Below, in pieces: positions 52,947-62,542 of a stretch of 64,000 nt of DNA (the stretch's first letter is position 1; the number at the start of each line of letters is the position of its first letter). This stretch comes from an uncultured Lachnospiraceae bacterium. Its GTDB lineage: Bacteria; Bacillota; Clostridia; Lachnospirales; Lachnospiraceae. The translations under genes and the position numbers were made by a program. The DNA lies in the NCBI GenBank assembly GCA_947173495.1, contig CAMWFQ010000022.1, positions 1 to 64,000 on the forward strand, read 5' to 3'. The notes beneath the pieces are model-generated. The model was not told where the DNA came from, searched no databases, and was given only the letters and a program-made list of their open reading frames with translations.

Positions 52947-55010
52947 TTATTCTATCACCAGATCTCCTTCTGCGATCATCTTATCCAGCGTTCCCTTCAA
53001 AATACCAATTCCCTCACTGATTGACACACCATTCAGCTGGCAGCCCGCCGCATTTAAATGGCCGCCGCCGCCCATCTTTTCCATGATTACCTGTACATTA
53101 ACCTCATCAATAGAACGGCCGCTTACAAATATCTGGTTTTGATAATCAGTCAGCACAAAACTCGCCTTTACCCCTTTGATATTCAGCAGTTCATTGGCAG
53201 CCTGTGCCCCTACAATAGTAGGACTCTGTATATCCTCACTGGTGCAGGTGGAAATCGCGAATGCGTTCCTGTAAATTTCCGCCTGGCTGACTGCATCTGC
53301 TCTCGCTTTATATTCGTTGGCATCCTCGCGGAAAAGCTTACGGACTCTGGTTACATCTGCTCCGTTCCGTCTCAGGAAAGCCGCAGCCTCGAAGGTACGG
53401 ACACCCGTTTTTGTCACAAAATTATCGGTATCTACTATAATACCGGAATACATACAATCTGCTTCCTCGGCCGTAATACGAATGCTCTGTCCTATATACT
53501 GCAGGATTTCCGATACCATTTCACAGGCAGAAGAGGCATACGCTTCCACATAGGAAAGAGTCGCATTTTCGATAATCTCCGTTCCCTGTCTGTGGTGATC
53601 CAGCACCACAATCGATTTACACATCCTCAAAAGCTCCGGACATTCTGTAATGCTTGGCTTATTCACATCTACTACCACCAGTACCGTGTTATTGCCTGCC
53701 AGTTCTGTTGCCTGCTGATTATTAATAATCATATCATCCTTGTATTCTTCATGCTTTTTAAACAGATCCACCACTGGCTGCATAGAAGAATTTACTTCAT
53801 TCAGGACAATGTACGCCTTACGGTCCAGCGTGGTTGCAATTCGATAAATTCCTACTGCCGCTCCAAAGCTGTCCACATCCGGAAATCTGTGGCCCATGAT
53901 CAGAACCCTCTCTTTGCTGGTGATAATCTCGCGAAGCGCCTGCGCCTTTACCCTTGCCTTTACTCTGGTATTTTTTTCTACCTGCTGGCTCTTTCCACCA
54001 TAATAGGTGACATTCTCCGGGGTCTTGACTACTGCCTGATCTCCCCCTCTCCCCAGCGCGAGATCTATTGCATTGCGGGCAAACTCATAATTCTGCGCAT
54101 AAGTAAATCCATCCAGCCCGAGCCCGATACTGATCGTAACCGCCATCTCGTTTCCAATGTTAACCGTCTTTACATCCTCTAAAAGATCAAATTTACTTTC
54201 CCTGAGCGATTCTGTAGCCTTCCTGCGGAGAATAATCATATACTTGTCCTTCTCGATCTTCTTACAGATTCCATCAAGGGCAGCAATGTATTTCGTAATT
54301 TTTCTTTCTATCAATGCGGTGAGCAGAGAACGCCTTACCTCCTCCACGCTTTCAAGCGCTTCATCATAATTATCCAGATAAATCATCCCCACTGCAAGAC
54401 TCTGGTCTTCCACCTCCTGAAGCGCAATCTTGAGAGCTGTCTCATCAAACAGATAAAAGGCAATTAAAAATCCTTCATAATCCTGCGTATCAACGATGTT
54501 GCTGCTCTCCAGCATATCCCCAAGAGATATCTTTCGCATTTTAGCCGCATAATTGCTGTTTTCAAAAGTCAGATCAATTTCAGTATATTCTGTATCTCCA
54601 GGAAGTTTTTCTCTCGTGATAGAGGGAAAAAGAGATGTAATGGACTTTCTGTATCCTTTCTCCTTATGAACCACCTTCTCGAAAGCTCTGTTTGTCCAGA
54701 TAATATGTCCCTCATCGTCCAGAATTGCATAAGGAATCTCAAACTGACGCAGCAATACCTTCTGTATCTGCCCGTACTGAGTGGCAAAGCTGACCAGCTC
54801 ATTTACAATCACAGGTTTATTATAAAACTGCAGGACAAGCAACACTGCAAAATAAATCAACACAAAACAGGTCAGTACCAGACCGGCAGGCACGCTGATC
54901 AAATATACCACCAGATTGACAACCGCCAGCAATAACCCTAAATATAAAGAAGTCTGTATATACTTTTTCAGCCTTCCCCTTAGCTTAATATTGTTCTTTA
55001 ATGGAGCCAT
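52947..55010 (-). CDS. gdpP: Cyclic-di-AMP phosphodiesterase GdpP
   Basis: 687 residues. Two membrane helices (about residues 20-65), a PAS domain (YAILDDEGHIIWTNRAFEKV), a degenerate GGDEF domain (residues about 175-300, without the GGDEF signature), then DHH and DHHA1 domains: MGHRFPDVDSFGAAVG, VVDVNKP, VLDHHRQG, and C-terminal GGGGHLNAAGCQL. It degrades c-di-AMP to pApA and so affects cell-wall and potassium homeostasis. Start MAPLKNN follows GAGGGG. Confidence 0.96.
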   Translation of the reverse strand: MAPLKNNIKLRGRLKKYIQTSLYLGLLLAVVNLVVYLISVPAGLVLTCFVLIYFAVLLVLQFYNKPVIVNELVSFATQYGQIQKVLLRQFEIPYAILDDEGHIIWTNRAFEKVVHKEKGYRKSITSLFPSITREKLPGDTEYTEIDLTFENSNYAAKMRKISLGDMLESSNIVDTQDYEGFLIAFYLFDETALKIALQEVEDQSLAVGMIYLDNYDEALESVEEVRRSLLTALIERKITKYIAALDGICKKIEKDKYMIILRRKATESLRESKFDLLEDVKTVNIGNEMAVTISIGLGLDGFTYAQNYEFARNAIDLALGRGGDQAVVKTPENVTYYGGKSQQVEKNTRVKARVKAQALREIITSKERVLIMGHRFPDVDSFGAAVGIYRIATTLDRKAYIVLNEVNSSMQPVVDLFKKHEEYKDDMIINNQQATELAGNNTVLVVVDVNKPSITECPELLRMCKSIVVLDHHRQGTEIIENATLSYVEAYASSACEMVSEILQYIGQSIRITAEEADCMYSGIIVDTDNFVTKTGVRTFEAAAFLRRNGADVTRVRKLFREDANEYKARADAVSQAEIYRNAFAISTCTSEDIQSPTIVGAQAANELLNIKGVKASFVLTDYQNQIFVSGRSIDEVNVQVIMEKMGGGGHLNAAGCQLNGVSISEGIGILKGTLDKMIAEGDLVIE

Positions 55011-55053
55011 TTTTAAAGTTACCCCTCTGTCCTCCGATGCAATGAGCAATAGA

Positions 55054-55083
55054 TTCTTCTGTCCACAATTCTTCTATCCACAA
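55054..55083. repeat. Tandem 15-base repeat upstream of gdpP with DnaA-box-like cores
   Basis: TTCTTCTGTCCACAA (55054-55068) and TTCTTCTATCCACAA (55069-55083) are adjacent, differing at one base. The cores CTATCCACA and CTGTCCACA differ from the DnaA box TTATCCACA by one and two bases. They lie in the leader or promoter of the gdpP operon. Confidence 0.5.
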
Positions 55084-55200
55084 TTTTTCTATTGTCATGA
55101 CTAGAATATACTTGTTTAGTATAACATTTTTCCCAAAAATTTTCCAGCTTATTATTCGGAGCTTTTAGACAGCATTCCACGTTTTTCCCCATATATTGAT

Positions 55201-55230
55201 AAAGCTGCCGGTAATACCGACAGCTTTTTT
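55201..55230 (+). terminator. Hairpin between rpsR and the gdpP operon
   Basis: AAAGCTG/CAGCTTT with inner CGGT/ACCG, followed by TTTTTT on the plus strand. Oriented for plus-strand transcription although flanking genes are on the minus strand. An AT-rich stem ATTTACA/TGTAAAT just after the rpsR stop (about 55244-55260) may serve the minus strand. Confidence 0.5.
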
Positions 55231-55264
55231 GCTTAACGCACAAATTTACATTTTGTAAATAATA

Positions 55265-55528
55265 TTAATCACAGGTATAAGGCATTAATGCCACATGACG
55301 TGCTCTTTTGATGGCAACTGTCAATGCTCTCTGATGCTTTGCGCAGTTTCCTGTAATTCTTCTGGGAAGAATCTTGCCTCTCTCAGACACATATCTTTTT
55401 AATTTATTTACATCCTTATAATCAATTACATTATCCTTACCACAGAATACACACACTTTTTTTCTTCTGCGCACTCCGCCTCTTTTTCTCATCGGAGAAT
55501 CAGACTTCTCTGCTTTATTATATGCCAT
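55265..55528 (-). CDS. rpsR: 30S ribosomal protein S18
   Basis: 87 residues. Conserved [20 protein letters not shown] and [20 protein letters not shown]. Zinc-type Cys pair is partly kept (CVFC). Last gene of the rpsF-ssb-rpsR operon, 30 bases after ssb. Confidence 0.98.
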   Translation of the reverse strand: MAYNKAEKSDSPMRKRGGVRRRKKVCVFCGKDNVIDYKDVNKLKRYVSERGKILPRRITGNCAKHQRALTVAIKRARHVALMPYTCD

Positions 55529-55558
55529 AATAATTGCCTCCTATCCTACTTATAAATC

Positions 55559-56008
55559 TTAATTAAACGGCAGCTCTTCGTCTATTCCATCCGGAATATT
55601 CATAAATCCGTCGCCTGCTCCTGAAGGTTCCGGGGCTCTTGTTCCTCCCGCGGCAAAACCACCTGACTCTGCATTAACACTGCTATTTTTACTTTCAGCA
55701 AATTCCTGATCCTCGACTACCACATCTGTGGTATATACCTTAACTCCATCTCTGTTGGTATAACTGCCTGTCTGAATACGCCCTGTCACCAGAACTTTGA
55801 TTCCTTTTCTGAAATACCTTTCAGCAAATTCACCTGCTCTTCCGAAGGCTACGCATCCTATAAAATCTGCAGTGTTCTCATCATTATTACGATTGAATCT
55901 CCGGTCTACTGCAAGAGTATATCTGGCAATCGCCATCGGGCTTTCCCCCTGTGAATATCTCACCTCGGGATCCCTTGTCAAACGCCCCATCAGTATTACT
56001 TTATTCAT
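55559..56008 (-). CDS. ssb: Single-stranded DNA-binding protein
   Basis: 149 residues. OB fold MNKVILMGRLTRDPEVRYSQ, FIGCVAFGRAGEFAERYFRK, GSYTNRDGVKVYTTDVVV, a Gly-rich linker and the acidic partner-binding tip ending GIDEELPFN. Lies between rpsF and rpsR as usual. Confidence 0.97.
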   Translation of the reverse strand: MNKVILMGRLTRDPEVRYSQGESPMAIARYTLAVDRRFNRNNDENTADFIGCVAFGRAGEFAERYFRKGIKVLVTGRIQTGSYTNRDGVKVYTTDVVVEDQEFAESKNSSVNAESGGFAAGGTRAPEPSGAGDGFMNIPDGIDEELPFN

Positions 56009-56046
56009 ACCTTCCTCAACTTTCCCGCGTATCTCTTATATACGCT

Positions 56047-56337
56047 TTATGCTTCATCCTGTCTGACGCATAAAAATCTGATAACGTTGTCCATAATACG
56101 AACACGGTTTTCGATCTCAATCGGCGCTGAGCTTTCGGCTTCAAACTGGATAAAGTAGTAGAAGCCCTCTTTCATTTTCTGGACTTCGTAAGCCAGCTTT
56201 TTCTTGCCCCAGTCGTCAACATTGGTGATCGTACCGCCAAATCTTTCGATCAGAGCCTTACATCTGTCTACAACCGCAGCTCTTTCCTCATCTTCGATTT
56301 TCGCATTAACAACAACAGCTAATTCATATTTGTTCAT
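56047..56337 (-). CDS. rpsF: 30S ribosomal protein S6
   Basis: 96 residues from MNKYELAVVVNAKIEDEERA. DWGKKKLAYEVQKMKEGFYY and IMDNVIRFLCVRQDE are conserved. ATG 56337 has AAAAGGAGG upstream. The leader (56338-56440) has a hairpin TTCGTC/GACGAA that may be part of an S6:S18 autoregulatory site; this was not established. Confidence 0.97.
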   Translation of the reverse strand: MNKYELAVVVNAKIEDEERAAVVDRCKALIERFGGTITNVDDWGKKKLAYEVQKMKEGFYYFIQFEAESSAPIEIENRVRIMDNVIRFLCVRQDEA

Positions 56338-56445
56338 GCTCAAGTTACCTCCTTTTGGTCTCTGGCCCCTCTTTTTAAGGAGCAAGGAATGTGTCTTCTT
56401 CGTCCTGCGACGAATGATTTAAACATATCACGGATTATTATCATA

Positions 56446-56649
56446 TCACGAATTTTCCCGGCTTTCAAGTGGTTTTCGTAATACTTGTCTGATTTTCTTC
56501 TCAATCTGGCTTCGGGGCGCCATAATCTGATGACCGCAGCCGGAACATTTTAACCGGAAATCCGCCCCTGTACGAAGTACCTCCCATTCAAAGCTTCCGC
56601 AGGGATGTACCTTCTTTAAGGTTACTTTATCACCTACACGAATGTCCAT
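56446..56649 (-). CDS. DUF951-domain protein
   Basis: 67 residues: MDIRVGDKVTLKKVHPCGSF, LRTGADFRLKCSGCGHQIM and a basic end. The Cys in HPCG and the CSGC pair suggest a small zinc-binding OB-like domain. Small conserved Firmicutes protein usually found near rpsF/ssb; function unknown. Confidence 0.92.
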   Translation of the reverse strand: MDIRVGDKVTLKKVHPCGSFEWEVLRTGADFRLKCSGCGHQIMAPRSQIEKKIRQVLRKPLESRENS

Positions 56650-56696
56650 AAAGCGTCACCTCTCTTCTCAATATCTGTTCGTGCCGGAAATGCTCC

Positions 56697-57413
56697 TTAC
56701 AGAGCGGCAAATATTTCACCGATACTTCCCTGTACTACCAGATCTGCTGACGTATCCCTTGCCGTAGCTGTTTTATTTACCAGCACCAGTTTATTTCCCC
56801 TATAATAATCGATCAGACCTGCTGCCGGATAAACTACCAGGGAAGTGCCTCCTATAATCAGTACATCTGCGTTCCTGATGTAGTTAATGGCATCCCGCAG
56901 TGTTTTATCATCCAGCCCTTCCTCATACAAAACCACATCCGGTTTGACAGAACTGCCGCAGGCATCGCACTTTGGTACCCCATCTGCATGAAGCATATAC
57001 TCTGCATCAAAAAACCTGCCGCATCCTTCGCAGTAATTGCGGAGCACGCTTCCATGAAGCTCAAGTACCTTCTTACTTCCTGCTGCCTGATGGAGACCGT
57101 CAATATTCTGCGTAATTACGGCCTTCAGTTTTCCTTCCTTTTCCCACTGAGCCAGCTTTAAATGCGCCGCATTGGGCTTTGCATCAAGACAGAGCATCTT
57201 GTCCTGATAAAATCGGAAAAATTCTTCCGGATAATGTCTGTAAAAAGTGTGACTCAAAATCGTCTCCGGAGGATAATCATATTTCTGATTATACAGTCCA
57301 TCCACACTTCTGAAATCCGGAATACCGCTTTCCGTAGAAACACCCGCTCCGCCAAAAAACACAATATTGTCACTCCCTGCAATCCATTTCGCTAACTGTT
57401 CAATTTTATCCAT
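56697..57413 (-). CDS. NAD-dependent protein deacylase (sirtuin)
   Basis: 238 residues from MDKIEQLAKWIAGSDNIVFF. NAD-binding GGAGVSTESGIPDFRS, catalytic TQNIDGLHQAAGS and ELHG (His base), zinc site CEGC...CDAC, and GTSLVVYPA are all conserved. It removes acyl groups from lysines using NAD. ATG 57413 follows GGAGGAAGGGG; an extended frame to 57509 overlaps the YdcF-like gene. The presence of both zinc CxxC pairs suggests an active SIR2 of the CobB type. Confidence 0.95.
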   Translation of the reverse strand: MDKIEQLAKWIAGSDNIVFFGGAGVSTESGIPDFRSVDGLYNQKYDYPPETILSHTFYRHYPEEFFRFYQDKMLCLDAKPNAAHLKLAQWEKEGKLKAVITQNIDGLHQAAGSKKVLELHGSVLRNYCEGCGRFFDAEYMLHADGVPKCDACGSSVKPDVVLYEEGLDDKTLRDAINYIRNADVLIIGGTSLVVYPAAGLIDYYRGNKLVLVNKTATARDTSADLVVQGSIGEIFAAL

Positions 57414-57492
57414 ACCCCTTCCTCCTGTTACGTTTTCCATAAAGAACCTCTTTTTCATTTTACTCAAATTCGATTTTTCTGTAAAATCGTTT

Positions 57493-58236
57493 TTACATAT
57501 TTCCCACAAGAAAATCCTTCACCACTCCAAAAAATTCCCTCATCATATTATTACACTGCAAAAATGGTTCTCCCTTTGCCGCAATCCCATATACCTTCTC
57601 ATATCCTGCCTTTCTGGCAATTTTAACCGCACGGAATATGTGGAAATTATTACTGACCACCCCCACGGAGCTTTCCTTTCTGTCCAGAAGCTCTCCGGAA
57701 AATGTCAGATTCTGAAAGGTATTCGTGGATTGGTCTTCCTTCAGAATTCTGTCTCCGGCAATCCCCTTCTCTACAAGGTAATCATACATTCCCTGTGCCT
57801 CTGAAACAGGTTCATTTGCTCCCTGTCCCCCTGACACGATCACCCGGGTATTCTCATTTTCCAAAAGGTAGTCGTATGCTTTATCCAGACGATACTGCAG
57901 AGCCTTAGAGGGGCCGCCGGTCTTCATCTGTGCTCCCAGTACCACCAGATAGTCCAGTCCTTCAGGACCCTTTTCGAAAAAGCCGCTGATGATACATCCC
58001 TCTGTCACCATGAATATCAGGCCGCCAAGACAGACCATTCCCCAAAATACTCTCCTGAACATAATAGGAATGTTATTTTTCCATATCCCCCTTCTCATGA
58101 GAATACTCAAAAAAAATACACCTATTCCCAAAAACAGCCATATAAAATAAAAATCGGTTCCATGTCCTGCAAAAAACGCTATACAAAAAAAATACCCAAT
58201 AAATAAAATTGCCAGAAAAATCAAAACCGGATACAT
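57493..58236 (-). CDS. YdcF/ElyC-type DUF218 membrane protein
   Basis: 247 residues. Four N-terminal membrane helices, then a DUF218 domain: YLVVLGAQMKTGGPSKALQY, VIVSGGQGANEPVSEAQGMY, DQSTNTFQNLTFSGELL, VVSNNFHIFRAV. Members act in envelope processes (SanA, ElyC). It ends 80 bases before the sirtuin start and may be co-transcribed with it. Confidence 0.92.
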   Translation of the reverse strand: MYPVLIFLAILFIGYFFCIAFFAGHGTDFYFIWLFLGIGVFFLSILMRRGIWKNNIPIMFRRVFWGMVCLGGLIFMVTEGCIISGFFEKGPEGLDYLVVLGAQMKTGGPSKALQYRLDKAYDYLLENENTRVIVSGGQGANEPVSEAQGMYDYLVEKGIAGDRILKEDQSTNTFQNLTFSGELLDRKESSVGVVSNNFHIFRAVKIARKAGYEKVYGIAAKGEPFLQCNNMMREFFGVVKDFLVGNM

Positions 58237-58426
58237 TTGATATTAACCCCCGACTACATCTTTCCCGTATGTCCTGTCCCTGTTTGTATATATTATTTAT
58301 TGTAACATCTGCCAGAGAAAAAAGGGAAGATTCCGTTTAAAATTTATTAAATTTTCTCCCTGACCGCACGCTGGACGTCAGTCATTTTCTGCTGACAATC
58401 TTCTTCTGGATACCTGTGCGTATAAA

Positions 58427-58479
58427 ACAGCCGGGACTGCTGCAGACTCATTTCTTCCTCTCTGTGCAGTCCCGGCTGT
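58427..58479 (-). terminator. Terminator after the HD-domain gene
   Basis: ACAGCCGGGACTGC and GCAGTCCCGGCTGT form a perfect 14-base stem with a 25-base loop; TTTTA follows on the minus strand. The 58237-58426 gap holds nothing else recognised. Confidence 0.8.
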
Positions 58480-58509
58480 CAAGAATTCCAGGATTTTATA
58501 TTTCGCAGA

Positions 58510-59079
58510 CTATTTTAAAATTTTATCCAGACTGCTTCCTGTTTTTTCTTCAAAAAGTCTCTTTAATTCCATGTTCATATCCCACTTTTCCTGCGGATAT
58601 CTCCCGTATCTTCTCCGGATATCCTCCATACGCTCCTCCATGGGTACAACTCCTTCTGCACTCGCGAGAGCATCGCACAACTGGATCAGCCTGTCGTAAT
58701 CATCAAATGGCGTTCTGGCGAGGGCCTTCTGCAGTTCATCCTGCTCTTCCTGCGCTATATCGAAATTTCCAATATAGTCATCCAGCCTCCCCGTGGAAAA
58801 GGAGTGGGTCAGACAGATCCTGGCAGCTTCATCATATCCCTGGTTTAGCATATAGCGGTATCCATCGTATACGTGTCCCAGATGCCTTACACCAAACTTT
58901 CTCCCAATATCATGCAAAAGACCCAGAATATACGCCTTTTCGGCATCCATTTCCAGACATCTCAATGCAATCTTTTCTGCACACATTGCCGTCACCCTGC
59001 TGTGATCTCCCCATGGGCCCGGATTACACTGCTCCGCTTCTTTCAACAACAGCTCCGCCTCTTCTCTTGTAGGTAACAT
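58510..59079 (-). CDS. HD-domain phosphohydrolase
   Basis: 189 residues from MLPTREEAELLLKEAEQCNP. His-Asp metal motif: GDHSRVTAMCAEKIA, GLLHDIGRKFG, CLTHSFSTG and LIQLCDALASAEG. HD family hydrolases act on nucleotides or phospho-esters; no substrate is evident. ATG 59079 has AAGGAGG upstream; the frame is open 17 codons further. 19 bases after the dehydrogenase gene, so probably in one operon with it and the rhamnosidase. Confidence 0.88.
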   Translation of the reverse strand: MLPTREEAELLLKEAEQCNPGPWGDHSRVTAMCAEKIALRCLEMDAEKAYILGLLHDIGRKFGVRHLGHVYDGYRYMLNQGYDEAARICLTHSFSTGRLDDYIGNFDIAQEEQDELQKALARTPFDDYDRLIQLCDALASAEGVVPMEERMEDIRRRYGRYPQEKWDMNMELKRLFEEKTGSSLDKILK

Positions 59080-59098
59080 ATTCTTTCCTCCTGCCTCC

Positions 59099-59944
59099 TT
59101 ATACGCCAAGATAACAATGGAATCCTCCATCTACAGGAAGAACCACACCTGTTACAAAGCTGCTTCCTTTCGGGCTTACCAGAAATAACAGAGCGCCGAT
59201 CAGATCCTCCGGCTCGCCATATTTTCTCATAGGAGTGCTGTCTATAATCTTCTGGCTGCGGGGCGTGGGCGTTCCATCCGGATTGAAGTGCAGATTGTGG
59301 TTCTGTGTGGTCTGGAAAAATCCGGGTGCAATCGCGTTGACGCGTATACCGCTTCTGGCAAAATAATTTGCAGCCCACTCCGTAAAATTGCTGACCGCTG
59401 CCTTGGCGCCGGAATAACCGGGAATCCTGGTCAACGGGCCGTATGCCCCCATACTTGATATATTAATGATATTGGCATTTTCCTGATTTATCATGCATTC
59501 ACCGAATATCTGTGTGGGAAGCATCGTACCGCTTAAATTCAGGTCAAGTTCCCGCCTGACATTTTCCATATCCGTTGTGAAAAAGTTCAACGTTCCTTCT
59601 TCGTAATCAGCAAGCTGATCCTGAGGGATCTCCGCACTTTTTACAGCTCCGCCGGCACAATTTACAAGAATATTAATCTTACCCCATTTTTCAAGAATCT
59701 TCTGCTTTGCAGCCTCAAGGCTCTCTCTGTCCAGCACATTGGCTGCTATGGTAACAGCCTCCCCGCCTTCTGCCTGAATGTCCTCCACCACCGGCCGGCC
59801 ATTTTCCGCCTTTCTTCCCAGAACGGCTATCTTTGCTCCGCACTTCGACAATGCTCTGCAGAACATCCCTCCTATAATACCGCTGCCTCCGGTAACCACT
59901 GCTACCTGGCCAGACAGATCAATCTGAAATGGTAACTGCATCAT
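59099..59944 (-). CDS. Short-chain dehydrogenase (fructuronate/mannonate reductase-like)
   Basis: 281 residues. NAD(P) motif TGGSGIIGGMFCRAL, NAG-equivalent NCAGG, catalytic Ser/Tyr/Lys in NISSMGAYGP and YSGAKAAV, and C-terminal GFFQTTQNHNLHFNPDG, the insert typical of D-mannonate oxidoreductase-like SDRs. It probably reduces a sugar acid or ketose from plant polysaccharide breakdown. Start follows ACAGGAGG. Directly after the rhamnosidase gene on the same strand, supporting a role in pectin or rhamnose-linked sugar use. Confidence 0.9.
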   Translation of the reverse strand: MMQLPFQIDLSGQVAVVTGGSGIIGGMFCRALSKCGAKIAVLGRKAENGRPVVEDIQAEGGEAVTIAANVLDRESLEAAKQKILEKWGKINILVNCAGGAVKSAEIPQDQLADYEEGTLNFFTTDMENVRRELDLNLSGTMLPTQIFGECMINQENANIINISSMGAYGPLTRIPGYSGAKAAVSNFTEWAANYFARSGIRVNAIAPGFFQTTQNHNLHFNPDGTPTPRSQKIIDSTPMRKYGEPEDLIGALLFLVSPKGSSFVTGVVLPVDGGFHCYLGV

Positions 59945-60016
59945 GAATCCCTCCTGTCTTGTCAAATCTGTAGCCTGATTATAGCATGACACCCTCCTGA
60001 AAGCAAATCTTCTGCA

Positions 60017-62503
60017 TTACCATGTGAATCTCATCTCTCCGGCAGAGACATTTTTTTCCCTTCCATCCGGTAAAATGACCTTCCCGGCCATTCTGCCCGG
60101 CAGGCATACATCATATTTGACAACACTGTCCTTTTTTGTCCATTTCAGTTTAATCGTTCCCCAGTGTGTATCAAGGCTCATATCGGCCTCGTCCATATCA
60201 TCCGGCAGATAAGGCTGCAAAAGCACCTTTACCCTGCCATCCTTTTGAGGCATAATCTTTCTCAGCCCGCAGAGCGATTTAAAGAACCATGCGCCAAGTG
60301 AACATAATGCCGGGTGATTATGAGAATTCATTTCATTTCCGACCAGATATTGCCATCTTTCCCATATGGTAGTCGCACCATGAGCAAGCATAAACCGGAG
60401 AGACGGATATTCCTCCCGGTTTAAAAGCTGATAGGCCACATCGTCATATCCTCTGTGAGCCAGACAGTCCACCAAAATCCCGGAAGTTAGAATTCCTGTC
60501 GGAAACTGAACGCTTCCCCTGGAGCGTGTCAACTGCCATAGCAGAGCGTCTTCCACCTTTTTCTGGAGTTTCTCCGGCACAATTCCGTATTCCAGCGCCA
60601 TAGCAGAAGGTGCTGCCGCAACTGTATCACATGTACCATAATATCCTGTTCCCAGAGGATCGTCCAGGCACCAGCCATAATATACTTCATTGATCCTGTC
60701 CATCAGAGCCTGGCTGCGCTCCTTATAGCGCTTAAGTCCTTCTTCATCCTCCATAGCCTCGGCAAACAGGATCATTGCATTATAAAAATCTACAAAATAA
60801 GAATTGGCAATCATCAGATTATTTGCAAATTCGATTGCCAGCCAGTCGTTATAGAAGTCATAGGGAATCAACCCTCCTTCCAATGTAGAATGCATATACG
60901 CTTCGTATTTTTTCAGAGCATCATAATTATCCTTTACGGTACGCAGATCACCGGTATACAGATACAGATTGCGCAGAGACATATGATATCCGATCTTCCA
61001 GATAAAGGTGTCTCTTGGCCAGCCCGGTGCACCGGCAAGAGGAAGAGACCCATCGGGAAGCTGAGTATCCCGGATATCCTGAAACCATTTCCGGTAAAAT
61101 CTCTGCAGATCAAAATTCAGAACCCCAAATTCCGAAGATACACCTGCATCCGCCATCCACCCCTGGCGTTCATCTCTCTGGCAGCAGTCTGTCGGTATAG
61201 AATGCATATTACTGCGCATGGTCCAGGTCATTGCCTGGTATATCCGGTTAAAGTCCTCATTAGAGCAATGAAAACTTCCGATAAAAGGATTGCTGCTGTG
61301 TACCACGCGTCCGGTCACATCTTCTGCTGAAAGGGCGGAAAGCCCTGAAATACTCACATAGCGGAATCCATGGTAGGTAAACCGGGGTTCATAATATTCC
61401 CCGCCGCCTTTACAGATATAAATATCTGTTGCCTTGGCATTTCGCAGATTTTCAGTATTTAAAGTGCCGTCTTCGTAAAGCACTTCTCCATAACGGATGC
61501 GCAGCTGTGTTCCCTCTTTTTCCTGTATGTGCAGTCGGATCCAGCCGGAAAAATTCTGTCCGAAATCAAGAACCAGTTCTCCATCCCTTTCCTGTATAGA
61601 TTTGACAGACAGTTCCTCCGTTACCCGGATTGGCGGTATATAAGAATAACGCAGCTCTCCCAGAGCATCTTTGCACAGTTCTGCCCGGTTCCATCCGGAT
61701 GCATCAAACTCCGGTTCGCTCCAGTCTGCCTGCTCCAATCTGGCATCGTAATGCTCTCCATCAAAAACACTGGAAAAAGTAATGGGAGACGCAGATGTCT
61801 GCCAGCTCTCATCGCTTCCAATCACGGCATGGCTCCCATCCTCCATCTCCAAATCCAGCTGGCATAATCCCATACAGCGGCCACGATAAAACGCTTCACT
61901 GTAAACCTCCGTTGCACATAAATTTTCATCCAGCTTCCAGTGACCGCCAAGCATAAGGCCAATTACATTTTTGCCTTCTTTTAACATGGATGTAACATCC
62001 TGTACTGCATATTCTACAGTTTTTCCATATGTAGTATAGGATGGAAAAAGTACGTCCTTCCCCACTTTTTCTCCATTAATCCATGCCTCGCAATAGCCCA
62101 GGCCTGTAAAGGAACAAGCTGCAAACAAATGCTTTTGTTCCAGCACAAATTCCTTCCTCAGAAGCGTCCCGCCTGTAATAAAGGAACCTGTCCAATGTTC
62201 CTGTTCTAAAATGCCTGTACGGAAAGAAGCCTCCCGGCTTTCTATTTCCTCTCCCTCATCCGTTCTGACTATGACTCTCCATTGGTATCTCTTCTTTTCC
62301 TCCAGCTTCACAGGGACAAGATATCTGGAATCTGCTGTCTCTATCCATCCACTGTCCCAGACCTCTTTTTCCTTTTCTCTGATCCATATCCGGCAGGCGC
62401 TCTGCCGTATTCCCTCTTCCTCTCCTTTCCAGCTAAGCTGGGGTGCCGGAGTGTCAATCCCAACGGGATCCTTAAGTCCCTCACATAATAATGTCAGTTT
62501 CAT
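60017..62503 (-). CDS. GH78 alpha-L-rhamnosidase
   Basis: 828 residues, no signal peptide. Domains in order: N-terminal beta domain (residues 1-100), carbohydrate-binding beta sandwich, concanavalin-like domain (DFGQNFSGWIRLHI), the (alpha/alpha)6 catalytic barrel with DCCQRDERQGWMADAG (acid residues expected here), DFYNDWLAIE, and LGAWFFKSLCGL, then the C-terminal beta domain. It releases rhamnose from plant oligosaccharides inside the cell. The ribosome site (AAAGG) is weak. It follows the response regulator gene by 39 bases. Confidence 0.95.
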   Translation of the reverse strand: MKLTLLCEGLKDPVGIDTPAPQLSWKGEEEGIRQSACRIWIREKEKEVWDSGWIETADSRYLVPVKLEEKKRYQWRVIVRTDEGEEIESREASFRTGILEQEHWTGSFITGGTLLRKEFVLEQKHLFAACSFTGLGYCEAWINGEKVGKDVLFPSYTTYGKTVEYAVQDVTSMLKEGKNVIGLMLGGHWKLDENLCATEVYSEAFYRGRCMGLCQLDLEMEDGSHAVIGSDESWQTSASPITFSSVFDGEHYDARLEQADWSEPEFDASGWNRAELCKDALGELRYSYIPPIRVTEELSVKSIQERDGELVLDFGQNFSGWIRLHIQEKEGTQLRIRYGEVLYEDGTLNTENLRNAKATDIYICKGGGEYYEPRFTYHGFRYVSISGLSALSAEDVTGRVVHSSNPFIGSFHCSNEDFNRIYQAMTWTMRSNMHSIPTDCCQRDERQGWMADAGVSSEFGVLNFDLQRFYRKWFQDIRDTQLPDGSLPLAGAPGWPRDTFIWKIGYHMSLRNLYLYTGDLRTVKDNYDALKKYEAYMHSTLEGGLIPYDFYNDWLAIEFANNLMIANSYFVDFYNAMILFAEAMEDEEGLKRYKERSQALMDRINEVYYGWCLDDPLGTGYYGTCDTVAAAPSAMALEYGIVPEKLQKKVEDALLWQLTRSRGSVQFPTGILTSGILVDCLAHRGYDDVAYQLLNREEYPSLRFMLAHGATTIWERWQYLVGNEMNSHNHPALCSLGAWFFKSLCGLRKIMPQKDGRVKVLLQPYLPDDMDEADMSLDTHWGTIKLKWTKKDSVVKYDVCLPGRMAGKVILPDGREKNVSAGEMRFTW

Positions 62504-62542
62504 CGGCCTTTACATTTTGCCGCTTTTGCGGCACTCCCTTCT

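Noticed and set aside
55019-55243. 74-codon minus-strand frame overlapping the gdpP start
   Set aside because: It contains the tandem 15-base repeats, has no ribosome site, and overlaps a well supported start.
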